In this document: positions 52,311 through 63,871 of the stretch, in pieces
How the letters are laid out: every line of letters starts with the position of its first letter
Position numbering within the stretch: position 1 is the first letter of the stretch
Assembly (NCBI RefSeq): GCF_037038585.1
Contig: NC_092559.1
Location: 19,702,488 to 19,766,487 of the forward strand
Direction: 5' to 3'
From: Patagioenas fasciata
Lineage: Eukaryota > Chordata > Aves > Columbiformes > Columbidae
Length of the DNA: 64,000 nucleotides
Made by a program: the position numbers and the translations under genes
Notes under the pieces: model-generated
The model's database searches: none
Seen by the model: only the letters and a program-made list of their open reading frames with translations
Told to the model about the DNA's origin: nothing

Positions 52311-52445
52311 AAGGGGCTGGCCACTTGGGGAGAATATAAGGCTGTTGTCAGAGGATGTAGGGAGGCAACTAGGAAAGATAAGGCCTCCTTAGAATTCCAC
52401 CTGACGAGAGGGGTCAAGGACAACAGAAAGAGCTTTTTCAAATAC

Positions 52446-54390
52446 ATGGCAGATAAAACTAACACCAGAGGCAATGTAGACCCACTGATGAACGAGGTGG
52501 GTGCCCTGGTGGCAGAAGATACAGAGAAGGCAGAGTTACTGAATGCCGTCTTTGTCTCTGTCTACTCTGCCAGAGGCTGTCCTGAGGAACCCTGTACCAC
52601 TGAGGGCCCAAAGGAAGTCAGGACAATGGTGGAGTCTGCCTTGATTGATGAGGATTGGGTTAGGGAACAATTAAGCAATCTGGACATCCATGAATCCATG
52701 AGTCCAGATGGTATGCATCAGTGGGTACTGAGGGAACTGGCTGAAGTTATTGCTAGGCCACTCTCCATCATCTTTGCTAAGTGTTGTGAAATGGGAGAGG
52801 TTCCTGAGGACTGGAGGAAAGCAAATGTCACTCCGGTCTTCAAAAAGGGTAAGGAGGACCCGGGTAACTATAGACCAGTCAGCCTCACCTCCATCCCTGG
52901 AAAGGTGATGGAACAGCTTATCCTTGGTGCCATCTCAAAGCATATCAAGGATCAGAGGGTCTTTAGGGACAGTCACCATGGCTTCAACCAGTCATGCTTG
53001 ACCAATCTCATAGCCTCTTATGAGGACATAATGAGGTGGATAGATTGCGGCGATGAGGAACGACGCACACTGGGACACAGACCAAGATGCACACACAGGC
53101 AGAGATCTTGTGCAGGAAGGAGCGCAGAGCCGGGCAGAGCAGAGAGCTGAGCCAGGCTGAGGCCCTCTTTATTAGCCTTTGATAATTTATAGGATTTACA
53201 GATACGGATCTGGACTATGATGTTTTATCAATAATTGTTATTAAAAACACACCACACTCATATTACGTCTGTTTCAGTTACGTTCCCACTCATTCACAGG
53301 TCAGGCCCAATGACATTCAGACATCACATGTACTTGGGGACATTTATCTGGCCCGAGATAACATTCTCACTAGTCTGGGCTATCACTTTTTACAGTTATG
53401 AGAAACGTACTTCAGCACAACCTGCCCTTTATATTTTGACTAGTTCCTATGATCTAATTATGTCAGTACTACTTCTTCTTTGACCATCCGGATGGTCATG
53501 TTAGTATTCCTTTATCATCCAGGTGGCTAGAACTGCACATCTTGCTTTCCCATGTCTTTGCTTTCCCATATACATGGTGGCAAAGCAGTGGATGTGGTCT
53601 ACCTTGACTTCTGTAAAGCATTTGGCACAGTCTCACACAGCATCTTGCTGCTAAAATAAGGCAGTGTGGTCTGGACGATCGGGCAGTGAGGTGGACTGTG
53701 AACTAGCTGAAGGAAAGAAGCCAGAGAGTCGTGGTCAATAGGGCAGAGTCTAGTTGGAGGCCTGTGTCTAGTGGAGTGCCTCAGGGGTCAATACTGGGGC
53801 CTGTATTATTCAATATATTCATCAATGATTTGGATGAGGGAATAGAGTGCACTGTCAGCAAGTTTGCTGATGACACCAAACTGGGAGGAGTGGCTGACAC
53901 GCCAGAAGGCTGTGCTGCCATCCAGCGAGACATAGACTGGAGAGTTGGGCAGGGAAAAATGTAATTAAATATAGCAAGAGCAAGTGTAGAGTCTTGCATC
54001 TGGGTAGGAACAACCCCAGGTTTGGGTATAAGTTGGGCAATGACCTATTAGAGAGCAGCATAGGGGAAAGGGACCTGGGGATCCTGGTGGACAGCAGGAT
54101 GACCATGAGCCAGCACTGTGCCCTTGTGGCCAAGAAGACCAATGGCATCCTGGGGTGTATTAGAAGGGGGGTGGTTAGTAGCTCGAGAGAGGTTCTCCTC
54201 TCCCTGGTGAGACTGCAACTGGAATACTGTGCCCAGTTATGGGCCCATCAGTTAAAGAAGGACAGGGAACTGCTGGAGAGAGTCCAGCGCAGAGCAACGA
54301 AGATGATAAAGGGAGTGGAGCATCTCCCTTATGAGGAAAGACTGAGGGATCTGTGTCTCTCTAACTTCGAGAAAAGAAGAAGATGAAGAA
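52446..54390 (+). pseudogene. CR1 ORF2 reverse transcriptase, copy 7 (split)
   Basis: 52446-53045 has the linker (MSPDGMHQWVL), fingers (NVTPVFKKGKEDPGNYRPVS) and the [19 protein letters not shown] block. The LTR insertion follows. It resumes at 53575 with [18 protein letters not shown] text, the [11 protein letters not shown] block, [12 protein letters not shown] (53731-53964), then in another frame [16 protein letters not shown] up to [17 protein letters not shown] (53994-54386). Small indels separate the frames. Confidence 0.85.
53046..53574 (-). mobile_element. Solo LTR, family LTR4 (529 bp, inverted)
   Basis: On the minus strand it starts TGTATATGGGAAAGC and ends CATCGCCGCA, matching 49395-49936. 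It sits in the RT of CR1 copy 7 between codons for WI and DDG. A clear target duplication is not visible. Together with 49395-49936 it forms an inverted repeat about 3.1 kb apart. Confidence 0.9.
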
Positions 54391-54422
54391 GATGACGAAG
54401 AAGACGACAATGACGACAATGG
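54371..54422. repeat. Imperfect (GAA/GAC)n tract
   Basis: A run of gaagaagatgaagaagatg and gacgacaatgacgac expanded from the gagaagagga codons of CR1 ORF2, at the same ORF position as the TTCTC expansion of copy 4. Confidence 0.9.
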
Positions 54423-54440
54423 AGGGGTGACCTCATTAAC

Positions 54441-55149
54441 ATCTGGGAAAAAGGAGATTGAGCCCCTGTTTGTCATGTTTGTTTATTATATTTCTTAATG
54501 AGCTCATGAAATACAGTTTAGCTCACAGAGTACATTGTCCTGTAAATTTGAGAGATCCGAATGGACCTTGACACCCCTATCACTGAGTATCTGGAGCACC
54601 TCCTGTCCTGTGCCCCCCAGAACTGCTGGCTCAGACCACACAAACAATAAGGAGCAGGGGGACACAGACAGTCCCAGCATCCCCGCCACTACAGAGCATC
54701 CTCAGGCTGGGCATTTGGAGGGGGACCCCCATGTCCCGGGCATCCCAAGCCCCATGGGGGTGTGCAGTGAGGGAGTGGGAATATCCTTCAGCCCATCTGT
54801 TCACTACTGCTCCAAAATGTGGGGACAGTCCCACTGCTACCCCATCTGCCCCCCAGGGCAAAGCATGGTCCCAACCCTCCTCCATGGAGGGAGAGCCCTG
54901 GCATGGCCCATCCTCTCCTGGTGCCTGCAGCAACTGACATGCAGCCCCCATCCCTGTCCCCAGGCACAGGTGGGTTCCAGCAAAAGGTGGCAGTAGTGTG
55001 GCTAGAGTATGAGCTCAGAGGAATGCACCACAGCCTTCCTGCCAAAGCAAACCCTGCTGCTATGGCTCTACCTTCCCAATACCATCCCAGGCCCTCACCA
55101 GCTGCCACTGTGCCACAGCTGCCCTGTTCTGTCTCCTCACACCCACTCA
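54441..55149 (+). other. Ancestral non-repeat sequence between HINT2 and NPR2 remnants
   Basis: No repeat of the window matches. It is GC-rich from 54590 on, with ccccccag-like acceptor words (54610, 54852) that could be old splice sites. By the mammalian gene order, SPAG8 would be expected here, but I see no convincing SPAG8 protein text. It joins 61033 directly once provirus B is removed. Confidence 0.4.
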
Positions 55150-55479
55150 TGCTGGAGTGATAAAGGACTCAGCATTCTGATTCACTGTGAATCACGCAAA
55201 GCCATTTATTACAGAAACAAGCCTCCTTATATACGCAACTATTCTCTAATCACGCGTCCACGCTCCAAGCATGGATTCGCTAAATGAGTATCACGGGCAG
55301 TCCACACGCTGGAGCCCCACCGATGATAGGTCCGACGACTCACGCTGAGGCCCTGTTAATGAAGAAACGCCCCTCTTTCTCACAGCAGATTCTGTTCTCA
55401 GCTTCTCAAAGTGGCCTTGAGATTCCTTTGGGCCTGACTAATTCAACAACATATCTCCATCTAACCAAAGCCCTCCACA
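55150..55479 (-). mobile_element. Provirus B 3' LTR (330 bp)
   Basis: Minus strand TGTGGAGGGC to CACTCCAGCA, related to the LTRs of provirus A but with its own middle (cacgggcagtccacacg on the plus strand). Differences to the 5' LTR at 60689 show some age. Confidence 0.92.
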
Positions 55480-55494
55480 ATTCCCCCTTTTTGT
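55480..55494 (-). other. Polypurine tract of provirus B
   Basis: On the minus strand aaaaagggggaatt precedes the 3' LTR. Confidence 0.8.
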
Positions 55495-56012
55495 TCTTGA
55501 ATTAGTCAGGCCCATTAAACAGCATGCTGAATCGTCCTTGAAATACACTGCAACATAGAACATGTGATTAACAACATAATTACAATTACATATAATGTAA
55601 TTAAGATCAAAGAACTACCCACTTATTCCAAAACTTATAAGCTATATGTCAAACCTCAACTTTACTATGGCAATCTTATTAATGTACTGTTCTAGTTTGC
55701 CTAAAGCACTTATTAATAGATTCAGAATAAACAAACAAGTTAATACAACACAACCATAATCCTAATGTTAAAAGTAGAACATTTATAACTGCTTGATTTT
55801 GTAGATTTTGTAGGCATGTCTCATAATGTTACCTCATTTTTGCATGGAGTATCTAAGTGTAATATCACCCTTTTGGCTCTCCTGCTGATTGTTCAAATTG
55901 CCATTCTCCACAGAAGGTACACCACCTGCTTGCTAATAGGCTTCTAGACCACCAGGTCTGTGAGCATCTATAACACTGAATTAGGAGCCATGGTTTACAT
56001 GTGAAACAGTCC

Positions 56013-56640
56013 TCACAACTTATCTCCCTCCTGTCCATCTGCATCCATCGAATCTTTGTTGTCTTTATTCAGCCATGGCTTGACCCATTTCGCGGGAATC
56101 CACTTCAATCCTTGGTCTGTAATGACACAAACATAACCTTTTCCCCAGGTTATCAATTGATGTGGCTTTTTCCATTGACTAGTGATATGGCCATAACTAA
56201 TGTAGGTTCTTTCTGATTTAGCATGGTTTTGGGTCATACTTGCAAAGTATTTCATCACATACAATCCTTTTGACAATTGGGTTTGTGCTGTTTCCTCCAC
56301 TCCCCCCTTTTTTTTAAAACCAACAAACAAACAAACAAACAAAGTTCAGAATCAGATACACACGTTGGATCTTGACTACGTACTCAAAATCACAAATCAA
56401 ATTTAGAGGTTCCTCCTTAAAAAGCTCTAAGTAATTTAAAGCTGTGCCAAGTTCTGCTAATTGGGTTGAACCTTCAATAATTGTTACAGAATGATGCCAA
56501 TCGTTATCTTCACACCAAACCACTACAGCTTTATGAGACTTCCCAGAACCATCAACAAAAACTGTGCAAGTATGTAGGATCAGTCCAAATACAAGTATGG
56601 TCTATGACCTGATGTTAAAGACTTGCAGGTTCTGCAGCAA
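56013..56640 (-). pseudogene. Provirus B RNase H and integrase end
   Basis: The frame 56523-56314 has HSVTIIEGSTQLAELGTALN and LICDFEYVVKIQ of RNase H. The frame 56342-56013 has PHQLITWGKGYVCVITD and KWIPAKWVKPWLNKD of the integrase end. As in provirus A the catalytic integrase core is absent between them, so the deletion is shared by A and B and must be older than both insertions. Confidence 0.78.
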
Positions 56641-59086
56641 TTTACATTTCGGCATGCCAAAAGCTGTGCTGTTAAGAAAATCAGCTAGTGCAATTTACAA
56701 GGACATAGATTACAAATAAAAAAAAAAACAGAATTAAATTTCACAAATGGTACATATATGACAAAAGGCTCATGGTCTTTTAAGACTTAAATTCATTCCC
56801 TCCATTTTCTTGATCAGAGTGACAATTGATATATAACAGTCGGTATATCAATCTGCTAGCAATCTCATCATACTGTCCCACAATAGCCACAGGTTGTTTC
56901 ATAGACAAATCTGCAAGTCCAATCGAATGCAGTCAGCCTGTAAGGTTGTCATAAATTTATTCCTCAAAGTTTCTAACTCCATTTTGGTTGTCATATATAT
57001 TGGATATTGTTTTCCCTTACCGGATCAAAGTCCTGTTTCAGATCTATCAGTGTAATATTTGCTTTATTGAAACATTGGCTGTTAATACTAGTGGAAATAC
57101 AGCATTTGAAATTTCCTTGGAGATTTCTCGCTTGCAGCAAGCAGATCTGCACCATCCAAGCAGCTTCTTGTAGGACATGCAACTAAACAGAATTCTCAGA
57201 AAACGTTATTTGAGCTTACAATTTACTTAACAAATCCTGACCCAAGAGAGGTATAGGACTTTCTGGCAACTACAAGAATTCATGTATTAAAACTTTGTTC
57301 CAAATTTGGCATTCTATTGGTCTCAAAAAACAGCCTTTCTTTCGTTCTCTCCCATGACCTCAAAAACTAGCATGGTGAATTTACTAAGAAGTCTCTTACA
57401 ACCAGTTACCACAGAATAAGTCTATTAAAAAAAAAATAATTGGTTTAATTTCCCAGCTTCATTAGAACTATGGACCCACTGGTAATGCCTTTAAATTTCA
57501 AACCTCAGACTCCTATATGCAGTATTACAGTTCTCTAGCAGTAATATTGCTTGGGGGGGGGGGAATAAAATCTCCCTCTCACCCCCATCTGAGATGGCAG
57601 GATCTCCAGCCCAGCATGAAAACAAATCAGTTCAACTCCACATTAAACCAACCTGGCTGCACTCCACACCCAAATCAGTACCAGCCTGACCCAGAGAAGC
57701 ACTGAGCACTCTGACCTCCCCAGAGCTGACCAGTGTGAAAAGACTGACTTCAGCAAGGAGGTAAAATTATGAGCTCTTTCCCCAGATGTGCCAAAACCTA
57801 GGAAACAAGACAGAAGCAAAAAGAAACATCACCAACAACCCCTGATATCAAGCCAAGAAGCAACACAGTACCACAACAAGGATGGATGACAATACTCTGG
57901 GAAAAAAAAAGATAGAGCGGGGAGAGTAAACCCCCCTTTCTCTGCTTAGCAGCGGGAAAACAGGTTTTTCCAGTTTTTTTTTTTTTCTTCTTTCTCTTCT
58001 TGCTGCAGTTCAGATGTAGCCAAGGCCACGCAGCTGGCATAATCGCTGGTAGGAAGTGGGAGGCTCTGGCAAACTCCTCGGTTACAATGAGCTGAGTTTT
58101 ATACACGATTCCAATTAGCTCAACAGTTGTTACATTCCTCAGCCCCATTTACCTTTCACAATTTAAAGATGTCAAAATACAGTATATTAAACATCAATCC
58201 ATTATTCCATTTTCCTAGATCCAAATCAGTTCACATTCCAGCAACTTTTAAATACAACTTCATACAATAACAAATTCACATCCATCATAGCATTTAGGTG
58301 TTTGTTTGTTTCTTTTCTTTTTTTCTTTTTCCTTTTTTTTTTTTTTCAATGCAAAGCAGAGTTTAACAATTTAAATTCTTTTCTGATCTCAAAATTACTA
58401 GATGACAATATAAGCAATTACTCTAATGCACAAGGATGCACCCTAAGAGGGAGCAAGGTGGAATTTTAGCAGTGAAATTTTAGCAGTGGAACTGGTTCCC
58501 ATTTTGTAACTATCTCCCTAAACAAAATTGTTTTTGTACCAAATACAAATATGCAAATTAAAATACTGAACTCAGATATGAAAACCAAATACCAAGTTCA
58601 AATATGCAGATGGATCACAGTTACACTAATTTAAGACAATCTCTCAATTTTTGCATTGCACCTCTGAACTGCTCACTGCTCAGCCAGGCAGAGGTATCGC
58701 TGGGTCTCCCTGACAAAACAGGTCAGTGCGCGCTGGAGCCCAATTGGCACCTGCCCCCCCGCCACTGCAGCAAGCTGGACTGGGCAAGGTTTTTATCAGT
58801 GTCTCATCTGGTGCGCTACAACTGTTATCCCAAAACCAGGATTCTTTACTTGGTGTGCATACAAAAGAGCCAAATCCAGCACATCGAGATGAGACACAGC
58901 CTATCACAGAGTTGCGCAAGGCTGGATACTGAAATAAAGCTAGCGTGCTAGAAAGACAAAATAACAGCTACTACACACGAAATTTTACCATCACATTCAC
59001 ACAGTAAAGAACTAAATTACTCATGATCTTCTGTATTATCACAAAATGCACATTTTGAGTCAACGGATTCTCATGATTTAACAGAC
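56641..59086 (-). pseudogene. Provirus B middle region
   Basis: Paralogous to 19.3-22.1 kb of provirus A. A minus frame 58148-57798 begins MGLRNVTTVELIGIVYK and matches degraded text in A near 20.4 kb. I cannot identify the protein. Homopolymer tracts (T-runs at 57975 and 58316-58346, G-run at 57552) are frequent. Confidence 0.45.
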
Positions 59087-60494
59087 TTATCGTACCATAT
59101 AACAAAGACCTACCAAAATTGCAACATGCTTAAACAGATACCCACAAAGAAAACAGTTTAATAAGGAAAGCATCTTGCAGACTTCAGCAAGTTTTCTGAC
59201 CTGTGTGTTATCAATTAATTCTCTCTCAGCTTGTTGAAGTTCAAATCGCCCTGCCTGTAATACTGTCTGAAATGATTTAATGATTTCTTGTCCGAGTGCT
59301 TTCCTATGTTTTAAAACACCTCCCAATACTGATTTTTTAGGAACACAACTGAAAATAATCATTCCTGACCCCATCTTGCAAGTAAAAACTTTGAGAAGAG
59401 GGAGGGAGGGGGGGAAGCACAGGGCTGCTTGCAGCATGAGTGGGAAGAGCGGGGAGAAGGTTTTACGGCGCACTTAAAAACAACTAGTAAAACAATTAAA
59501 TCACATTCCTGACAAGCTGCTTGATTTTCAGAGAGGCAGTACACAGGAGCACATAATATGTACTGTAAAACTCGCAGATAACATGTTGATAGCAAACATT
59601 AGCATTCTCTACTGCTATTTTCAACACCAGTGCTTCCTTAACTTCTAAGTTTTCAACCTGCTTATTGATGGCCTCTTGAAGGTGGTCAATAAATTGCATG
59701 TAATTTTCATTGGGACCCTGATTAATAGTTGCAAATGATTTGGCTGCTTTGTTGGTTTCAGGCACCTCTCTCATAGCTTGATATTGCTGACTGTTGGATT
59801 CACTAATAGCTGATCTAATCTTTCACACAGTTCTTTTGCCCAGTTCTTATCCGGCGACTCCTTCTGCTCTTTCGTGGAAGTTGGAGGGTTAAAAGGCGGT
59901 AAAAGCAGATACAAATTGGTAAAAGGACTTGTCTATGACTTTAGCATTCTCAGCTTTCACAGGTTCTTTGGGCAAGTTGTCTGATTCCAATCCTTTGGAC
60001 TTGCTGTTCTCATCAAGGTTGGGTAATAGTGTAGGAGGACACCCGCTCGGCATTTTTCCTCCCCCCGCCCCGGACTGCTGAGCTATCAGGGGTGCTGAAA
60101 GCACAACAGGGGATGGAGTAGAGAAGGTATCAAAGACACAAACCGGGTGAACTTCACAGTGACTTTCAGGATACTTATCAGGCTGCAATGCTACAAAAAC
60201 TCCAGCAGCAGCAGACCGTTCAGCCTTAAAATCTTTTATAAGTTTCCATGTAGTTACTAATGATTTAGCTTCTTTATCATCTCCATTGCTGACTTTATCC
60301 CATAATTTCTGCCCTATATCATCCCAAAGTTCAGTTTTAAAAACCTTCTCAGCTTCTGTCGGATAGCCATTAGTTCTACACCAAACCAACAGTCTACGTA
60401 TGTTACTTTCTTCATATTTAAGTCCTCTCATAGAGAGAATATGCAGGAGGAGTTTAACTATGGCTTGTTCCTCAGAGGATATGTTTTGCCCCAT
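59087..60494 (-). pseudogene. Provirus B gag
   Basis: The frame 60494-59889 (201 residues) starts MGQNISSEEQAIVKLLLHIL with Gly2 for myristoylation and a matrix domain (RRLLVWCRTNGYPTE, LWDDIGQKLWDKV), followed by a Pro/Ser-rich linker. The frame 59774-59496 contains the major homology region (INQGPNENYMQFIDHL). A later frame (59473-59087) has the FELQQAERELIDN segment. Frameshifts or deletions separate the parts, near 59780-59890 in particular. The matrix is clearly homologous to the intact Gag of element F. Confidence 0.8.
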
Positions 60495-60668
60495 AATTTC
60501 ACTCTTCCCTCCTCCTGCTCCCAGCCGCTCACCTTTTCCGGTGATTTCTTCAACAAATTTATCTGCGGAACATCCGTACGCCTCCGCCCGGTTCTCAGTC
60601 CAGCTGATCCGCCTCCGGCTGGGCCGTTCCAGGCTTTTCCCCGATCGTAGTGAGACACCATTCAGAGT

Positions 60669-60686
60669 ATCACGTCGGGGTCACCA
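60669..60686 (-). other. Primer binding site of provirus B (tRNA-Trp)
   Basis: Minus strand TGGTGACCCCGACGTGAT, two bases from the LTR, identical to A and F. Confidence 0.93.
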
Positions 60687-60688
60687 TT

Positions 60689-61026
60689 TGTTGGAGCGAT
60701 AAAGGACTCAGCATTCCAATTCACTGTGAATCACGTAAAGCCATTATTACAGAAACAAGCCTCCTTATATACGCAACTATTCTCTAATCACACGTCCACA
60801 CTCCAAGCATGGATTCGCTAAATGAGTATCACGGGCAGTCCACACGCTGGAGTCCCACCGATGATAGGTCCGACGACTCACGCCATGCTGAGGCCCTGTT
60901 AATGAAGAAACGCCCCTCTCTCTTTCTCACAGCAGATTCTGTTCTCAGCTTCTCAAAGTGGCCTTGAGATTCCTTTGGGCCTGACTAATTCAACAACATA
61001 TCTCCATCTAACGAAACCCCTCCACA
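60689..61026 (-). mobile_element. Provirus B 5' LTR (338 bp)
   Basis: Minus strand TGTGGAGGGG to CGCTCCAACA. TATA (complement of cttatatacg, about 60763) and AATAAA (complement near 60743, one base lost) are at the family position. Confidence 0.92.
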
Positions 61027-61032
61027 CACTCA

Positions 61033-61796
61033 GACCCTTGCCCCATGCCATGTCCAGAACCCTGGGGTACAATGTTCCAGTATGTTCTGGGCAGCCGTTC
61101 CCAACCTAGGCTGAGCTTGATGCCGGGGTCTTCCCTGGCTCCCCCCAACCTGTGTGGCACTCCAGGCCAGAGTGAAGGAGAGGTCAGGGGATGGAGGGGT
61201 TTGGGGAAGGCAAAAAATAGTTTGCAGCGACTCTCATATTTACATTTGGGATTATGTATTTACATGACCCCATGGGGCTATATACAGGGATGGGGGAGAT
61301 TGGGCGGGGGGGAGCCACAACATTGAAGCCTGCCCTGGTGTGGTTGAGGGGCCAGTCCCAGCAGGAGCCTCTGTTTCTCCCCTGCCCCAGGAGGGGGTGA
61401 TGTGTCACAACTTCTGCCAGGAGCTAGGTACCAATAAGAGACTGCAAAGTGCCCTACGGGGCAGCTAGGTCCTGAGAGCAGCTCAGAGACAGCTGAGCCA
61501 CTGGGGAGAAGGCAGGGGGGCCAAAGATCCCAGAGGATGAGGGGATATGGGGTCCCCCGGGCTGGATTGGGGCTGGTTCCCCCCTCCAGTGAAGGCTGCA
61601 GAGGCAGTTGGACTTTGCTGGTACTGATGAAGAGGGGCAGATGGTGCCATGGCCACTGGCCCACTCAAGCCCTGCTGAAGCAGAGGGGCTGCAGTGGTAG
61701 GGGGAAGCTGCAGTGGCAGGGGGCCCTGGTCCATCCCAGGGGCCAGGTGCTGGGAAGCATAGCGGCCCACTGGGGTTGGGGACTCCACCACCGGGA
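61033..61796 (-). other. 3' flank of NPR2-like pseudogene
   Basis: GC-rich and non-repetitive. It follows the NPR2 stop on the minus strand, so it may be its 3' UTR, or part of the neighbouring gene in the other orientation. No protein recognised. Confidence 0.4.
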
Positions 61797-62562
61797 TCAA
61801 ATGACTTTGGGGTCTTTCCTCTCACCCAGCAGCCAGTACATCTACATCTTCCCCTTGCTCTGGGGGCCAGAGGTGGGCGGTGAGACCCTCCCCAGCTCCC
61901 GGTGCTGCCTCTCGGGTGCTATGCCCAGCATCGAGTGGGACCGAAGGTCCCAGCCCCCACCTGTCCACCCAGTACATGACCCTGTGGCAGGAAGACAGCC
62001 CAAGACCCTGCACCCTAACCTTTCTCTCCACATTCCTGTGCAGTTCCAGCTCAAAGCAGCCAAACTCATCCAGGACTTCCTTAGTGGTGGAAGAGATGTG
62101 GATCTTCAGAGTTGGATAGCACAGAGGGGCAAAAGGGACATGACTGCATCTGGGAGCAAGGCATGACCTGTGGCACCGGACCCCAGCTGCCAGTCCTGCG
62201 GCTTACCCTGGTTGTTGGACTCCACGCAGAATGCAGTGTTCACCATGTCCCCAAACAGGCAGTACCGCAGCATCTTCAGACCCACAACTCTGGCACACAC
62301 AGAACCTACAGGCACAGAGATGCCTGAGACTGCTGCAGGGCAGGTGAGCATCCCCCAGCCACAGTGTTAGCTGGTGTAGGGGCTCACCGGTTTGTAAGCC
62401 AATATGCAAGCAGAGCTGGTCATTGGGCCAGTGATGGATCGTGAAGGTTTTGACAGCCTCAAGCAAGGCCAGAGCCATGTGAACAATCTTTCAGGCATGC
62501 AGTTTCTTCTTGTGCACCAGCAGCCCCAACACCACCATGTAGGCATCCCCAATGGTCTCCAC
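61797..62562 (-). pseudogene. NPR2: NPR2-like pseudogene, last four exons (guanylate cyclase domain)
   Basis: NPR2 is the membrane guanylate cyclase receptor for C-type natriuretic peptide. Exons on the minus strand: 62562-62388 (VETIGDAYMVVLGL, then an in-frame TGA after KKKLHA, MALALLEAVKTF, gtgagc donor); 62305-62207 ([20 protein letters not shown], gtaagc donor); about 62111-62020 ([20 protein letters not shown], acceptor AG lost, gttagg donor); and 61859-61797 ([14 protein letters not shown] after an in-frame TAG, stop TGA at 61799-61797). This is the end of the cyclase domain. Key conserved text is mutated (GDMVNTAF instead of a GDTVNTAS pattern). Upstream exons are not in the window. 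The C-terminus resembles NPR2 more than NPR1, and the HINT2-like neighbour supports it. Confidence 0.88.
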
Positions 62563-63053
62563 CTGCTGGGTCAGGGGGAGTGAGTAAATCCTGGGCTCCT
62601 GCCCCATCCCAACTCAGCTGGGATGAGGTCAAAGGTTAACTTTTGGAATATTCTGTGTGGTAACACAAAGTGACAACAATTACCCAAGAGGTTCAATTAA
62701 ATCATGAATTTACTAAAAACATCACTCAGAATTACAGGGAATAGTGGTTTGGCAAAAGTTAGTAACTATATCATAAAACTTAGCAATACTTTAACAACAA
62801 AAACAATATTACTCTTAAATGCCCAGAATAAAATTAGAAAGAGAGAGAGAGAGGAAAAGGAGAGAGATAGTTTAAGATATCAGAAGAAAGGTAAGATCTC
62901 ACCACTCCGTTGTTCTAGCTTGTGGTGGGTACAAAACTTCATTAATGCCATGCAGCACACACACACACACTAAAACAAAAAACACACAAACAAAACAGAC
63001 TAAAAAGTGTCCCAAGTGAGCAAGTTTTATAACCCAGTCCATTTAAATGCGAG
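62563..63053. other. Unassigned AT-rich sequence with simple repeats
   Basis: A GA-repeat (62838-62858) and a CA-repeat (62957-62972) are present. It begins in NPR2 intron sequence (cagcag acceptor side) and changes to AT-rich repeat-like text near 62640. Confidence 0.5.
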
Positions 63054-63480
63054 TGTGGCGGATGCACTTGACCCCCACCCCCAGCCAAAACAGCAGCAGT
63101 TTAGTCAAGGCTCGAGAGGAGGTAAGGACCTGAGCTGCAGCCAGGCCAAGAATTCCTTCCAAGAGACCCACAAGGAAGCAGGACGGCACACTGAATGCCA
63201 GTAACTTGTGAGCACAGGGAGTCTCATGCATACTTTTCCTACTGTATGCAATTTGACTACTAGTCAAGCACTTCATTCTATAAATATGACAGCCTGGATG
63301 AGCCCACTTTGAGCTCTCCCTGCTAAATAAGTGAGCTGTATGGCAATGGTTTTACTACTCACAGGTCAGTGGATGAACCCAGTTCAAGTTCAATATTAAT
63401 CATTTAGCTTAAGTAGATGCACACCAAATGTAATGGATTATTTAGAGATATAAGGTTGTACGATTTTTAGTGTATTCTTT
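63054..63480 (+). repeat. Repeat R3, third copy (left part)
   Basis: It starts TGTGGCGGATGCACTTGACC and parallels 25367-25795 almost word for word (for example gctaaataagtgagctgtat). It continues after the LTR5 insertion at 63866. Confidence 0.85.
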
Positions 63481-63871
63481 TTTGAGCGGCGGAGGAACAC
63501 GCAGGTCGACTCAATATGAGTGATAAAGCATAGTTTGATTTATTAGCCCAAACAGCATATACTTATACAGTTCACGATAATTATGCATACCTGTCACCTA
63601 CTAATTGGCTTAAGCTCTAATAGTCACATTTGCATGGTCCTCCTACTTGCAGTTGCTAGCTATGCTTATTCTACATTCTTGTGCTGTTGAAAGCTGTTTG
63701 TGAAACTCTGCCAAGGTCGCAGTGACCTTGCTGATTTTACTGAAACAGTCAGTGGTTCCCACTGCGGCCTAGTCTTGCTACTTATGCTAAGGTCTTCAGA
63801 ACAGGCTCTGCTCGTACAACTGCTCTGCAGACCCATGTCCCTTATTTTTAAGCCGTTCTCCAACATTCTTT
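63475..63871. repeat. Probable 6-bp target duplication (ttcttt)
   Basis: ttcttt at 63475-63480 and 63866-63871. T-rich context makes the exact frame uncertain. Confidence 0.7.
63481..63865 (-). mobile_element. Solo LTR, family LTR5 (about 385 bp)
   Basis: On the minus strand it starts TGTTGGAGAACGGC and ends CGCCGCTCA(AA). Its terminal GCCGC word resembles the LTR4 end. It is inserted in R3; the R3 copy at 25.79 kb shows the empty site (cttttctttatgttac). Confidence 0.8.

Larger units (their letters stand above)
50386..54440 (+). mobile_element. CR1 LINE copy 7 (almost full length, LTR inserted)
   Basis: ORF1 50640-51279, ORF2 endonuclease 51353-52310, linker and RT 52446-53045 and 53575-54390, with an LTR4 insertion at 53046-53574. 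The extreme 3' UTR is missing, the element breaking off after gacctcattaac at about 54440. It cuts the right end of G2. A GA-rich microsatellite lies at its end. Confidence 0.88.
55150..61026 (-). mobile_element. Provirus B (same family as A, tRNA-Trp primer)
   Basis: 5' LTR 60689-61026, primer site 60669-60686, gag 60494 to about 59090, a degraded middle, RNase H 56640-56314, integrase end 56312-56013, purine tract 55494-55480 and 3' LTR 55150-55479. It lacks the solo LTR found in A and so serves as its empty-site reference. Pol is incomplete and env is not seen. Confidence 0.92.
55144..61032. repeat. 6-bp target duplication of provirus B (cactca)
   Basis: cactca at 55144-55149 and 61027-61032 flanks the outer LTR ends exactly. 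Confidence 0.95.

Noticed and set aside
61454..61825. Pro-rich minus-strand frames after the NPR2 stop
   Set aside because: They lie behind the terminal stop of the NPR2-like exon in GC-rich flank; no domain and overlapping alternatives in several frames.
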